Below, piece after piece: positions 16,881-24,745 of a stretch of 64,000 bases of DNA. Source of the stretch: an uncultured Oscillospiraceae bacterium. GTDB lineage: Bacteria; Bacillota; Clostridia; Oscillospirales; Oscillospiraceae. The DNA lies in contig CAKTVW010000007.1 in the NCBI GenBank assembly GCA_934630495.1, positions 1 through 64,000 of the forward strand. Reading direction: 5' to 3'. The notes under the pieces were generated by a model that searched no databases, had not been told where the DNA came from, and saw only the letters and a program-made list of their open reading frames with translations. The position numbers and the translations under genes are program-made. The stretch's first letter is position 1. Every line of letters starts with the position of its first letter.

Positions 16881-19244
16881 TCAGCGTGCAAGGATCACGG
16901 CGGTATACGAGCCGCCGGAGCCGTAGGAGATCACAAGGATGCGGCCCAGCCCGTCCGCCTCGACGGCGCACTTGCACAGCTTGCCGTCAACGCGGCGGTA
17001 GGCGTCGGCCTCCGCGCTCAGATCGCCGTGCAGCAACAGCGCGGCATGGGCAAGCCCCAACGCAGCGGCCGCGGCGCGGCCCTCGCCCACGCGCTCCTTG
17101 ACAGAAAGCACGGGGATGCTGCCGAACATCGCCGAGATCGTCTCCGTCTCGATCGTGTCCACGGCCTTGCAGCCGTTGGCAAAGCCGATCACGGCGTCGA
17201 TCTCTTCCGGCTTCAGACCGCCGTCACGCAGCGCCTCGTCTATCGCCGCGCGAAGCGCCTCGGCAGAGCCGGTCAGCGTACCGAAGGGAACGCTGTCGTG
17301 CGCCGTGCCGCAGCCGCAGACGCGGCAGTAGACCTCCGCGTTTCTCGCGGCGGCGTTTTCCCGCGATTCCAGCACGAGCGTGACGCTGCCGTCGGAGAGC
17401 GGGAAGCCGGAGCCTTCGGAATAGGGCTTCACAGCCTCGTCTGCAACGAGGCCGAGCGTACCGTAAAGCTCCGAGAGGATTTCGTTGTTTTCGTCGCTGC
17501 CGGAGACCAGCATTGCGTCCGCGCGGCCGCTTTGCAGCACGTTTACGGCATATACCGCGCTTTGCAGTCCCGACTGTGCGCCGTTGGTCACGGTAACGCT
17601 GTAGCCGCGGATACCCGCGCAGATGGAAAGATAGCCGCCTGCGGCGTTGTAGACCGTGTTGGGGAATTTAAAGGCGCTGCCCGCCGCGTTGCCCTTTTCG
17701 GCGATCATTTTCTGAAAATCACAGCTCGGGCCGAGCGCTCCCTCCGAGGTACCGACGGCGATGCCGATACGCTCGGCGTTGCCTTCGTCGACCGTCAGGC
17801 CGCTGTCGTGCAGCGCAGCCAGACCGGAAACGGCCTGAAGCTGGCTGAAATGATCCAGCTTGCGGTAAAACGCCATTTTCAGCCCTACGCTGCCCAACTC
17901 CTCCGCACCGACATGAGAAGCGGCGCTTCCCGTGCAGATGCGCTCCTCGGCCTTACAGGCTTCTATGTAGCGCGTTTTCCCGCTGCCCAGCGGCGTCACA
18001 AGGCCCATGCCGGTGAGCACGATCTCCTTTTTCCCGGAGACGGACGGAGCATTCTCCCGCTGCTTGCCGAACACGATGCTTGCGTTGTTCCCGCCGAAGG
18101 CAAAGGAATTGCTCATGACATTCGTAAGCTCTTTGGAAACGGGCACATTCGGGCAGAAATCCATCTCCCCGGCTCTTTGTACCAAAAGCTCCATGTCCTC
18201 CTGCCGATAGCCGAGCGTCGGCGGCATGCAATTCTCCGTCAGCGCCTTGACGGTAAACACCGCCTCGATCGCGCCCGCCGCACCGAGGCAGTGTCCGGTC
18301 ATCGCCTTGGTAGAGCTGACACCCGGTGTGCCGTGTACGGGATCAAAGATCGTATGCAAAGAGAGAAACTCCGCCTCGTCGTTTTTGGCCGTTCCGGTGC
18401 CGTGCGCGTTGATATAGTCGATATCGGCGGCGTTCAGGCCGGAATCTGCGATGGCGGCGCGGATCGCAGCGATCTGCCCTGCACCGTCCGGCCGCGGCGC
18501 GGTGATATGAAAAGCGTCGCTGCTGACGCCCGCGCCGAGCACCTCGCAATAAATTTTCGCGCCGCGTGCCTTCGCATGCTCATAGGATTCTACAATCAGC
18601 GCGCCCGCGCCCTCGCCCAGCGTAATGCCGTGCGAACGGTTAAAGGGCGAGCAGGGGCCGTCCTCAAGCGCATGGAGCGACAGGAAGCCCGCATACGGCA
18701 CCGGCGAAAACGCATCCGCGCCGCCCGCGACGACGATATCCGCCCTGCCCGCGCGGATCAGATCGCAGGCATAGGCAATGCTGATCGTACCGGCGGCGCA
18801 GGCGTTGGCGATATTTGTGACCGTTCCGCCCGCATGGCAGAGCGCGGCGGCATGATTGGCAAGCGCGGAGATCGGCATATTAAGGACGTTCTCGCGGCTT
18901 TTCTCTTCGGTATAATACTTTTCAATGCTCTTGCCGCCGCCCACGCAGCTCCCCATGATTACGCTCGCCCGCCGATCGCCGTTAAAATCCTCTACGGTGG
19001 CGTCGGAAAGCGCTTCTCTGACCGCGCTCAGACACAGCGCGACGGTGCGGTCCTCCCCGTTCTCGGGGAAGTCCGCAATCTCGGCGGAATAATCCGTATA
19101 GCAATTCTCCGTGTTCACGGTGGCCGTGCGGCCGATCCCGCTCTTAGACGCCAGAATGCTCTGCCAGCACTCCGGGAGAGAACGGCCGATGGCGCTGACG
19201 ACACCCAGCCCCGTGATTACGCATCTGTTTTTATCCTGCGTCAT
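16881..19244 (-). CDS. Fused ketosynthase plus inactive ketosynthase (KS-CLF-like)
   Basis: One 787-residue polypeptide with two complete 3-oxoacyl-ACP synthase II domains. Domain 1 (about 1-395) keeps the full active site: Cys149 in NACAAG, His281 in NAHGTGT, Lys313 and His318 in KAMTGHCLGAAG, plus SFAFGGNNAS. Domain 2 (about 405-787) has the same fold pattern but Ala556 replaces the cysteine (NGAQSG), the NAHGTGT motif has become FANGCK, and Glu721 replaces the second histidine, so it cannot condense. An active KS paired with a dead partner is the arrangement of KS/chain-length-factor heterodimers in type II polyketide and aryl-polyene systems, here fused. ATG 19244 is chosen; its ribosome site is weak and it starts 8 bases after the ACP stop, so coupling is likely. 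Confidence 0.9.
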   Translation of the reverse strand: MTQDKNRCVITGLGVVSAIGRSLPECWQSILASKSGIGRTATVNTENCYTDYSAEIADFPENGEDRTVALCLSAVREALSDATVEDFNGDRRASVIMGSCVGGGKSIEKYYTEEKSRENVLNMPISALANHAAALCHAGGTVTNIANACAAGTISIAYACDLIRAGRADIVVAGGADAFSPVPYAGFLSLHALEDGPCSPFNRSHGITLGEGAGALIVESYEHAKARGAKIYCEVLGAGVSSDAFHITAPRPDGAGQIAAIRAAIADSGLNAADIDYINAHGTGTAKNDEAEFLSLHTIFDPVHGTPGVSSTKAMTGHCLGAAGAIEAVFTVKALTENCMPPTLGYRQEDMELLVQRAGEMDFCPNVPVSKELTNVMSNSFAFGGNNASIVFGKQRENAPSVSGKKEIVLTGMGLVTPLGSGKTRYIEACKAEERICTGSAASHVGAEELGSVGLKMAFYRKLDHFSQLQAVSGLAALHDSGLTVDEGNAERIGIAVGTSEGALGPSCDFQKMIAEKGNAAGSAFKFPNTVYNAAGGYLSICAGIRGYSVTVTNGAQSGLQSAVYAVNVLQSGRADAMLVSGSDENNEILSELYGTLGLVADEAVKPYSEGSGFPLSDGSVTLVLESRENAAARNAEVYCRVCGCGTAHDSVPFGTLTGSAEALRAAIDEALRDGGLKPEEIDAVIGFANGCKAVDTIETETISAMFGSIPVLSVKERVGEGRAAAAALGLAHAALLLHGDLSAEADAYRRVDGKLCKCAVEADGLGRILVISYGSGGSYTAVILAR

Positions 19245-19252
19245 AGGAAGAA

Positions 19253-19495
19253 TCAGACGTGGCTGCAAACATACGCGGCAAGCGCGTCGATATTGCGGAA
19301 GTTTTCCTTGTCCGCGCCGGTCATGGAAACGCCGTATTCCTCGTCGATCGCAGAGATGATCTCCAAAGAATCGATGGAATCCAGTCCGATGCCCTCACCG
19401 AACAGGACGGTGTCATATTCCAGTCCCTCCGGCTCAATGCCGAGGCGCTCGCAGAGCATATCCTTGATCTTTGCCTTTACTTCCGTTGCGTTCAT
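19253..19495 (-). CDS. Acyl carrier protein
   Basis: An 80-residue acidic helical protein with Ser40 in GLDSIDSLEI as the phosphopantetheine site. The LDSID form of the motif differs from the DSLDTVE/DSLDxVE form typical of housekeeping AcpP and is more like carrier proteins of specialised type II systems. The ATG at 19495 has AAGGAG 8 bases upstream; the longer open frame is not supported. It is the first gene of the operon ACP, KS-CLF fusion, fabG, fabZ, fabD, reductase, plsX. The 254 bases upstream (19496-19749) hold no gene I can support. Confidence 0.93.
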   Translation of the reverse strand: MNATEVKAKIKDMLCERLGIEPEGLEYDTVLFGEGIGLDSIDSLEIISAIDEEYGVSMTGADKENFRNIDALAAYVCSHV

Positions 19496-19749
19496 AGTGT
19501 TTCTCCTTTTGTCTTTATTCGGGCACGTTCCGCGCGGTGCGCGGAGGCCCCCCCCGACCGATCGACTCGGCTCTCCGTCCGACACGCAGACGAATGCGGA
19601 CGTCCGGTCGTCCTGAGCCGTTGATCCGAAACGGCGGTCAGTCTATTTTATTATATTCAAAACCACAGAAATTGCAAGAGGATAGCGCCCTCTTCGGTCA
19701 AAAAACGTCGAACTGCGGCAATTTTCGGAACTGCGGCACGCTCCTTCTC

Positions 19750-20949
19750 CTACAGCGTCAGGCCCAGCGTCAGGATCCCCAGATTTTTGGCATATATTTC
19801 GTCGAACTGCTCCGGCGGCAGCGGGTTTTCGCCGTGTCCCACCTCGATCGTATAGCCCGGTCGGTCAAAGTCCTGAATAAACCAATCCTTATAGCCCGCA
19901 AAGCCCGAGGCGAACGGCGTATCCTCCAGCGTATAGCCGCTCACGCGGGCAAATTCCTCGCCGATCTCCCGCGCGTTTTCCGGCTCGAGATCCATGAATT
20001 TCCAGTAGATCACCTCGCCCTGCGAATGGTAGGACAGTGTCAGCCGCGGGGCGACCCGCCGCGTCAGCCGCGCCATCGCCGCGCTCTCCGGCTGGTCCAG
20101 CGGCGCATCGCCCACATAGTCGCGCGGTGCAGGCCCGACAAAACCGAGCGCGAATTTGTTTTCCCGCGCCTGTTCCCAGCCGGCCGGATAATTCAGATTC
20201 AGGTCGACGCCCTCCAAATTCGCCTTCCAGCCGCTCGGGAACGGGATAAAGGGATAATACGCGCCGATGAGCTGGGCGACCTCATACTGTGTGCTCCCCG
20301 GCTCGATCGCGCCGGTCACAAGATCGACGCCGTCCGGATTGACCATCGGCACAAGGTAGAGCTGTGTGCGCCGAAACAGCCGCCGCGCGTTTTCTCCGAA
20401 GATCTCGCCGTTTTCGGAGATCGCCCGCGCGTAGTCCTCCAAGAATTTCATCAGCACGGGCGTCGTGATCCATTCGTTTGCATGGTGGCTTGCATTGTAC
20501 AGCACGGAGTGCATCCCCGTGCCGAGCTTCAGCAAGCGGACGCTCCGCCCGTAGGCCGTCGTCGCGATCCCCTGCTCCGTCAGGAACGGATATCGCGCCA
20601 GCAGGCCCTGTATGCAGATCTGCAGCAGCTCTGAGGTAAACGGAAGATCCGTCGGCACGACCGGAAAACCGAACGGCACGATCAGGTACTGTCCCGCTCG
20701 GAGGCGCGTCGGGTCGGCGTTCGGATTTGCCGTTTCGATCGCGTTCACCGTCGTGTCGTACTGCCGCGCGATCCGGTAAAAGGTATCGCCGGGTTTGATC
20801 ATGTAGCGCTCATACCCGAGAAGGTACGGACTGAGGCGCTGCATCGTCAGAATGTCCTCCCGGCCGGACGGATACAGCCCCACGCGCCGCTGAAAGTCTT
20901 CCAGATCGGTCGCCCCGGCGCGCCGCAGGGCAAGCTCGGTATAATTCAA
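19750..20949 (-). CDS. LysM plus M14 zinc carboxypeptidase, murein endopeptidase type
   Basis: A 399-residue protein. Residues about 49-93 form a LysM domain (MIKPGDTFYRIARQYDTTVN) that binds peptidoglycan. The rest is an M14 metallopeptidase with zinc ligands His156 and Glu159 (HHANEW), a third His in SYHSQGE, the NPDGVDL loop and the general base Glu in TIEVGHG. This layout matches gamma-D-glutamyl-diaminopimelate endopeptidases that trim stem peptides. No signal peptide is seen, as in spore-associated relatives. The start is probably TTG at 20949, 6 bases after GGAGGGG; GTG at 20967 is the alternative. Confidence 0.85.
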   Translation of the reverse strand: MNYTELALRRAGATDLEDFQRRVGLYPSGREDILTMQRLSPYLLGYERYMIKPGDTFYRIARQYDTTVNAIETANPNADPTRLRAGQYLIVPFGFPVVPTDLPFTSELLQICIQGLLARYPFLTEQGIATTAYGRSVRLLKLGTGMHSVLYNASHHANEWITTPVLMKFLEDYARAISENGEIFGENARRLFRRTQLYLVPMVNPDGVDLVTGAIEPGSTQYEVAQLIGAYYPFIPFPSGWKANLEGVDLNLNYPAGWEQARENKFALGFVGPAPRDYVGDAPLDQPESAAMARLTRRVAPRLTLSYHSQGEVIYWKFMDLEPENAREIGEEFARVSGYTLEDTPFASGFAGYKDWFIQDFDRPGYTIEVGHGENPLPPEQFDEIYAKNLGILTLGLTL

Positions 20950-21010
20950 AACGATCCCCTCCGGCACACACTATGCCGAAGGGGACCGCATTTATCACCG
21001 ATTTTCTTAT

Positions 21011-21171
21011 GGCAACACCGCATAATTGCACCTTCCGCCTTCGCCGGATATTTTTCGCCGATCCAGCGGTTTGAAAAGTTTGAAATACACAGAGTATTCC
21101 TGCGCTTTTCAAACCTTGGCCCGACAAAAAATCTCTCGCCGAATGCTCTCGCTGAATTATGCGGTGCTGCC
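21011..21171. mobile_element. 161-bp MITE-like element with TTAT target duplication
   Basis: GGCAACACCGCATAATT (21011-21027) and its near-perfect reverse complement (21155-21171, 16 of 17) bound the segment. TTAT flanks both ends (21007-21010 and 21172-21175), as expected of a target-site duplication. Inside, GGTTTGAAAAG (21068-21078) pairs with CTTTTCAAACC (21105-21115). No coding potential. The right TTAT touches the stop codon of the exporter gene. Confidence 0.75.
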
Positions 21172-21174
21172 TTA

Positions 21175-22077
21175 TCATTCCATCAGCTCACCCAGATAGC
21201 TGTACGCGGCAAGCAGCTTTTCCAGATGATAATTCATCACGATCGTGTCGTGGCGGCTGCATTTTCTACCGATCACGCCCGCCTCCGGGAGCGACAGTCC
21301 CAGCTCCTGCATTTTCGCGGCGTTTTCCGTAGCAAGGTCGCCCAGCGAATCCATGCCGCAGATCACCTCAAGCTCCTGCACCATGCGCTGTGCAAGCTGA
21401 CCGCAGCCGCACAGCCGCGCCTCATCGTCGTGCCTGCGGTGGAAAAAGCGCTGGGAATGATACAGCACAAGCTCTCGGTCGATATGGCGCAGAAGCTCCT
21501 GAAACGGCTGGATCTCCGGGAACCGCTCGTAAACCACGACGCTCTCCAGCGCGGCCGGGACCAGCCCGCGAAGCTGCGCCAGCAGCGATAAGATATGGCG
21601 CTTGTTGTTATACGGCCGAATGGTGATATTGACCGCAAGCGCGACCGCGATCCCCACGGCGGTATCGCGCAGACGGAACAGCGAGTCGCGCAGGATGTTG
21701 TCCGTCGGCGTCAGGCAGGCGGAAAGAAAAATGATGCAGGCAAGCGACGCCGTAAAGGACAGCCGAAAGGAATTGAGCAGCAGGATCAGCAGCAGCACGC
21801 CAAGCCCGACCAGCCACGCCGGTGTCGTCTCCGGAAACAGCAGCACCGCGATATAGCCGATCACCGTGCCGCAGATCACGCCGATCAGCTGCGTCAGGCC
21901 CTGCATCAGCGATTTGGAAAACGTTGTTTCCAGCGCGATCAGCGCGCCGAACGCCGCATAGAATACGGAAAGCGGTTCCGTGGCAAAGCAGCGGATCAGC
22001 AGAACGGAAAGCATGACCGCCAGCGCGGTCTTGACCGTGCGAAGCCCGAGATGGAGCTGCTTCGGTATTTTTTTCAT
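21175..22077 (-). CDS. Aromatic acid exporter (FUSC-like) family membrane protein
   Basis: A 300-residue protein. About six hydrophobic helices fill residues 15-165 (TALAVMLSVLLIRCF, FGALIALETTFSKS, IGVICGTVIGYIAVLLF, and others). A soluble helical C-terminal half follows. This is the ArAE_1/DUF939 layout of proteins related to the p-hydroxybenzoate efflux pump AaeB; the substrate is unknown. AAAGGAGG lies 7 bases before the ATG at 22077, so the longer open frame upstream is rejected. A MITE has landed at its 3' end and supplies the base next to the stop codon. Confidence 0.8.
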   Translation of the reverse strand: MKKIPKQLHLGLRTVKTALAVMLSVLLIRCFATEPLSVFYAAFGALIALETTFSKSLMQGLTQLIGVICGTVIGYIAVLLFPETTPAWLVGLGVLLLILLLNSFRLSFTASLACIIFLSACLTPTDNILRDSLFRLRDTAVGIAVALAVNITIRPYNNKRHILSLLAQLRGLVPAALESVVVYERFPEIQPFQELLRHIDRELVLYHSQRFFHRRHDDEARLCGCGQLAQRMVQELEVICGMDSLGDLATENAAKMQELGLSLPEAGVIGRKCSRHDTIVMNYHLEKLLAAYSYLGELME

Positions 22078-22288
22078 GGTGCGCCTCCTTTCGCATGTCC
22101 GATGTCTGTCTGTCATAGCCAGTATACCAGAACCGACGGGATTTGAAAAGGGCAAAAGGCGGTCGTGCGCTGTTTTTCGTGCCGCAGACGATACCGATTT
22201 GTCGGATTCTGTCGTTGACAAACCGTTTTTATCTGCCTATAATACTTGTGCGGCGGGCGAGCGATCCCCTGCGGGAAGGAGCTTTGAT

Positions 22289-23149
22289 ATGGCAAAAATC
22301 GGACTTGTCCTGTCCGGCGGCATGGCCAAGGGGGCCTATCAGATCGGCGTGCTGAAGGCGCTGTCGGAATATCTGTCGCCCGCCGAGATTGATCTGACCA
22401 GCGCTTCCTCGATCGGCGTTCTGAACGCATACGCTTTCCACACGGGAAAGCTGGACTTTGCCACCGAGCTTTGGAAGCTTTCCGCCATGGACGGCAGCCG
22501 CCGCGTTATCACCTCCATGCTTCGCAGCACCTTCCTGCAATCGTCCATCGCCAATCTTTACAGTCCCTCCGATGCGCTGCAATCGGAGCTGTATCTCTCG
22601 CTTTACAATTTTTCCAAAAATCATCTGTCCTATGTGGAGCTGTCCAAGCAGCCGCAGACGCAGTATGTCGACTATCTCCGTGCCAGCGTCTGTATGCCGC
22701 TGTATAACCGCGCGGTCGTATTGGGGCAGGATAAATTCTTCGACGGCGCAATGATCGACAATATTCCCATGCTTCCTCTGGTCCAGCACAAGCCGGACTA
22801 TGTGATCTGCGTCTACTTCGACAGTGAAAACTACATATTTGAGAATCGGGAATTTGACCGCCGCGTGGTAAAGATCACCTTCCCCGACGACAAGATTATC
22901 GCCACCTCGGTGTTCTTCAAGCCCGACAGCGTGGAATATATGATCGCGCAGGGCTATGACTACGCCAAGGAGCTTTTTGCCAAGCTGTTTGCCAACGGAA
23001 AGGATGATCTTCCGCATATCTATCAGGAGATCGCACGGCTGAATGTTCTCTCCGCACAGCGTCCCTTCCGCATTACCGGCGATATCATGGTCCGAAATCT
23101 GAACAAGGTCACGCAGAAGCTGACGCGGAGACGGCGGATCATCGGCTGA
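22289..23149 (+). CDS. Patatin-like phospholipase
   Basis: A 286-residue cytosolic acyl hydrolase of the patatin/RssA type. The oxyanion loop is LSGGMAKGAYQIG (residues 9-20). The nucleophile is probably Ser41 in ASSIG, a variant of GxSxG with Ala for the first Gly. The catalytic partner is Asp152 in FFDGAMIDN. GGAAGGAG lies 8 bases upstream of the ATG at 22289. These enzymes cleave acyl esters of phospholipids. It diverges from the exporter gene and is followed by the tRNA array. Confidence 0.85.
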   Translation: MAKIGLVLSGGMAKGAYQIGVLKALSEYLSPAEIDLTSASSIGVLNAYAFHTGKLDFATELWKLSAMDGSRRVITSMLRSTFLQSSIANLYSPSDALQSELYLSLYNFSKNHLSYVELSKQPQTQYVDYLRASVCMPLYNRAVVLGQDKFFDGAMIDNIPMLPLVQHKPDYVICVYFDSENYIFENREFDRRVVKITFPDDKIIATSVFFKPDSVEYMIAQGYDYAKELFAKLFANGKDDLPHIYQEIARLNVLSAQRPFRITGDIMVRNLNKVTQKLTRRRRIIG

Positions 23150-23184
23150 TTTTCGTCCTTTTGCCGAAATGGAAAAAATAGGAC

Positions 23185-23213
23185 TTGACAACCGTTGGAG
23201 ATTATGGTAATAT
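23185..23213 (+). promoter_or_regulatory. SigA-type promoter of the tRNA array
   Basis: TTGACA at 23185-23190 and TAATAT at 23208-23213 are 17 bases apart, 28 bases before the first tRNA. Confidence 0.75.
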
Positions 23214-23240
23214 CCTATAGCTGATGCTGAACGCAAAGTT

Positions 23241-23315
23241 GCGGGTGTAGTATAACGGCTAGTACAACAGCCTTCCAAGCTGTGGGCGTGGGTTCGATTC
23301 CCATCACTCGCTCCA
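23241..23315 (+). tRNA. tRNA-Gly (anticodon TCC)
   Basis: GCGGGTG pairs with CACTCGC, the anticodon loop is CTTCCAA, the T arm is GGTTCGATTCC and the 3' CCA is encoded. Confidence 0.93.
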
Positions 23316-23318
23316 TAC

Positions 23319-23395
23319 GCGCCAGTAGCTCATCCGGATAGAGCAACTGCCTTCTAAGCAGTAGGTGGGGGGTTCGAGTCCCTTCTGGCGTACCA
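23319..23395 (+). tRNA. tRNA-Arg (anticodon TCT)
   Basis: GCGCCAG pairs with CTGGCGT (one G-U), the anticodon loop is CTTCTAA and CCA is encoded. Only three bases separate it from tRNA-Gly. Its last 14 bases are part of a 57-bp sequence repeated at 23526-23582. Confidence 0.93.
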
Positions 23396-23438
23396 CCTGC
23401 GTCAGCGTCGGTGATTGGCTGATGCTTTGCGGTACGCC
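23382..23438 (+). repeat. 57-bp direct repeat containing tRNA-Arg 3' end, copy 1
   Basis: Identical to 23526-23582. Within it GGCGTACC and GGTACGCC form inverted ends, and GCGTCAGC/GCTGATGC a nested near-match, so the RNA would fold into a long imperfect hairpin just behind the tRNA. Confidence 0.85.
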
Positions 23439-23525
23439 CTGATCGAAGTTCGCCTTATGGCTCCTTCTCTCAGGAAGGGACTTTGCGGCGGGAAAAAATG
23501 TCACCGGCATCTTTTCCCTTGCAAA

Positions 23526-23582
23526 CTTCTGGCGTACCACCTGCGTCAGCGTCGGTGATTGGCTGATGCTTTGCGGTACGCC
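23526..23582 (+). repeat. 57-bp direct repeat containing tRNA-Arg 3' end, copy 2
   Basis: Second copy, 144 bases after the first. It begins with the last 14 bases of tRNA-Arg including CCA but has no tRNA body, like an attachment-site duplicate or a slippage product. The 282 bases 23396-23677 contain no gene. Confidence 0.85.
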
Positions 23583-23677
23583 TTGAAATACCTGATGACG
23601 GCAAAGCATCGGCATTGTGCGGTCCGCCGCACGGCAAAGACGCGCCACAAAAGCGTTTTTGCATGGGAACGAAATAT

Positions 23678-23755
23678 GGTGGGTGTAGCGTAGTTGGTTA
23701 ACGCGTCAGATTGTGGCTCTGAAGACCGAGGGTTCGAGTCCCTTCACTCACCCCA
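23678..23755 (+). tRNA. tRNA-His (anticodon GTG)
   Basis: GTGGGTG pairs with CACTCAC. The extra 5' G (23678) faces discriminator C (23752), as in histidine tRNAs. The anticodon loop is TTGTGGC and CCA is encoded. Confidence 0.93.
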
Positions 23756-23790
23756 TTTCCCCCCAATCCCTTTATTCGGGGCTGCCACAT

Positions 23791-23865
23791 TGGGATGTCG
23801 CCAAGTGGTAAGGCACCAGACTTTGACTCTGGCATCCGTAGGTTCGAGTCCTGCCATCCCAGCCA
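23791..23865 (+). tRNA. tRNA-Gln (anticodon TTG)
   Basis: TGGGATG pairs with CATCCCA, the anticodon loop is CTTTGAC and CCA is encoded. It complements the CTG isoacceptor at 5577-5650. Confidence 0.93.
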
Positions 23866-23867
23866 AG

Positions 23868-23898
23868 TCGGAGCAAAGTCCGCTTTGCTCCGATTTTT
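23868..23898 (+). terminator. Terminator after tRNA-Gln
   Basis: TCGGAGCAAAG at 23868-23878 pairs with CTTTGCTCCGA at 23883-23893, followed by a T-rich run. A smaller palindrome (GCTATGC/GCATAGC) follows near 23908-23927. Confidence 0.85.
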
Positions 23899-24048
23899 AT
23901 TTTTTGCTATGCAAAAGCATAGCAAAATAAGAAATGTGCCGTTTCCTCGTCCCTGCGGGGCATCCGGAAATGATGCACAAAAGCTTCATGCACCGGCATT
24001 TGCACTTTTTCGTGGCGCAGCACACATGCATGAGGTTTTATGACGTAC

Positions 24049-24124
24049 GACCCGCTAGCTCAGCAGGCAGAGCAATTGCCTTTTAAGCAATGGGTCTGGA
24101 GTTCGAATCTCCAGCGGGTCACCA
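24049..24124 (+). tRNA. tRNA-Lys (anticodon TTT)
   Basis: GACCCGC pairs with GCGGGTC, the anticodon loop is CTTTTAA, the T arm is AGTTCGAATCT and CCA is encoded. Confidence 0.93.
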
Positions 24125-24125
24125 A

Positions 24126-24163
24126 TCCTCCGAAAACGCAGCGTTTTCGGAGGATTCTCTTTT
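24126..24163 (+). terminator. Terminator after tRNA-Lys
   Basis: TCCTCCGAAAACGC (from 24126) pairs with GCGTTTTCGGAGGA (to 24154), followed by TTCTCTTTT. Confidence 0.85.
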
Positions 24164-24270
24164 GTGTATGCACATGCGGCTTCCCCGCGCATCGACTCGG
24201 GCACTGCAAAAAACGCCGGTGCCGAGAATAACCCCGACCCCGGCGTTTCTTGCGGCGGTCCGCTTTTAAC

Positions 24271-24314
24271 CGAAAAGAAATGAGGCTTCGCAGCGTCTGC
24301 TGTGAAGCCTCATT
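24271..24314 (-). terminator. Terminator after minus-strand tRNAs
   Basis: AATGAGGCTTC (24279-24289) pairs with GAAGCCTCATT (24304-24314), followed on minus by TTCTTTTC. It ends the CAU-tRNA/tRNA-Trp transcript. Confidence 0.75.
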
Positions 24315-24316
24315 CT

Positions 24317-24392
<76 letters not shown>

Positions 24393-24407
24393 ATATTAAA
24401 AATAAAA

Positions 24408-24484
24408 TGGTGGGCCTTCGGGGACTCGAACCCGGGACCGTCCGGTTATGAGCCGGATGCTCTAACCAACTGAGCTAAAGGCCC
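24408..24484 (-). tRNA. tRNA with CAT anticodon (elongator Met or Ile2)
   Basis: GGGCCTT pairs with AAGGCCC, the anticodon loop is CTCATAA and CCA is encoded. The normal G1-C72 end pair rules out the initiator tRNA. The body resembles both the Ile tRNA whose C34 is lysidine-modified and the clostridial elongator Met tRNA; I cannot separate them by eye. Confidence 0.9.
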
Positions 24485-24671
24485 ATATCCAAAACCGAGA
24501 TTTCTCTCAAGCGCCAGATAATTATACCAAGCACCAAGCAAAAAAGCAAGCCCTATTTTCATATTTTTCAAAAAAGTCCTCCCGCAGCAATATTGCTCTC
24601 ATATGAAGCAGCATTGGAGGCATCGGCCGCGCTGCCGCCTCCTAGGATATTCCGGCGAAAACGCCCCCAAG

Positions 24672-24713
24672 CGCCCCGGTATGCTCACGAACTGCCGTGA
24701 GCATACCGGGGCG
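24672..24713. repeat. Perfect 17-bp inverted repeat
   Basis: CGCCCCGGTATGCTCAC at 24672-24688 is the exact reverse complement of 24697-24713, with an 8-base loop. There is no T run on either side, so it is not a standard terminator. It lies 33 bases beyond the XRE regulator stop. The rest of 24485-24745 shows no gene. Confidence 0.8.
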
Positions 24714-24745
24714 GAGCAAGCGCAAAATGCAAAAGTCGATGGCGC

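Noticed and set aside
15688..16977. A 429-codon open frame covering fabZ and more
   Set aside because: Its N-terminal 278 codons are the wrong frame of fabG. GGAGGA and the family N-terminus place the fabZ start at 16143.
17028..19616. An 862-codon plus-strand open frame
   Set aside because: It is the antisense of the KS-CLF fusion in GC-rich DNA and has no recognisable domain.
23382..23582. Possible CRISPR array
   Set aside because: There are only two copies with 87 bases between, the repeat includes a tRNA end, and there are no cas genes.
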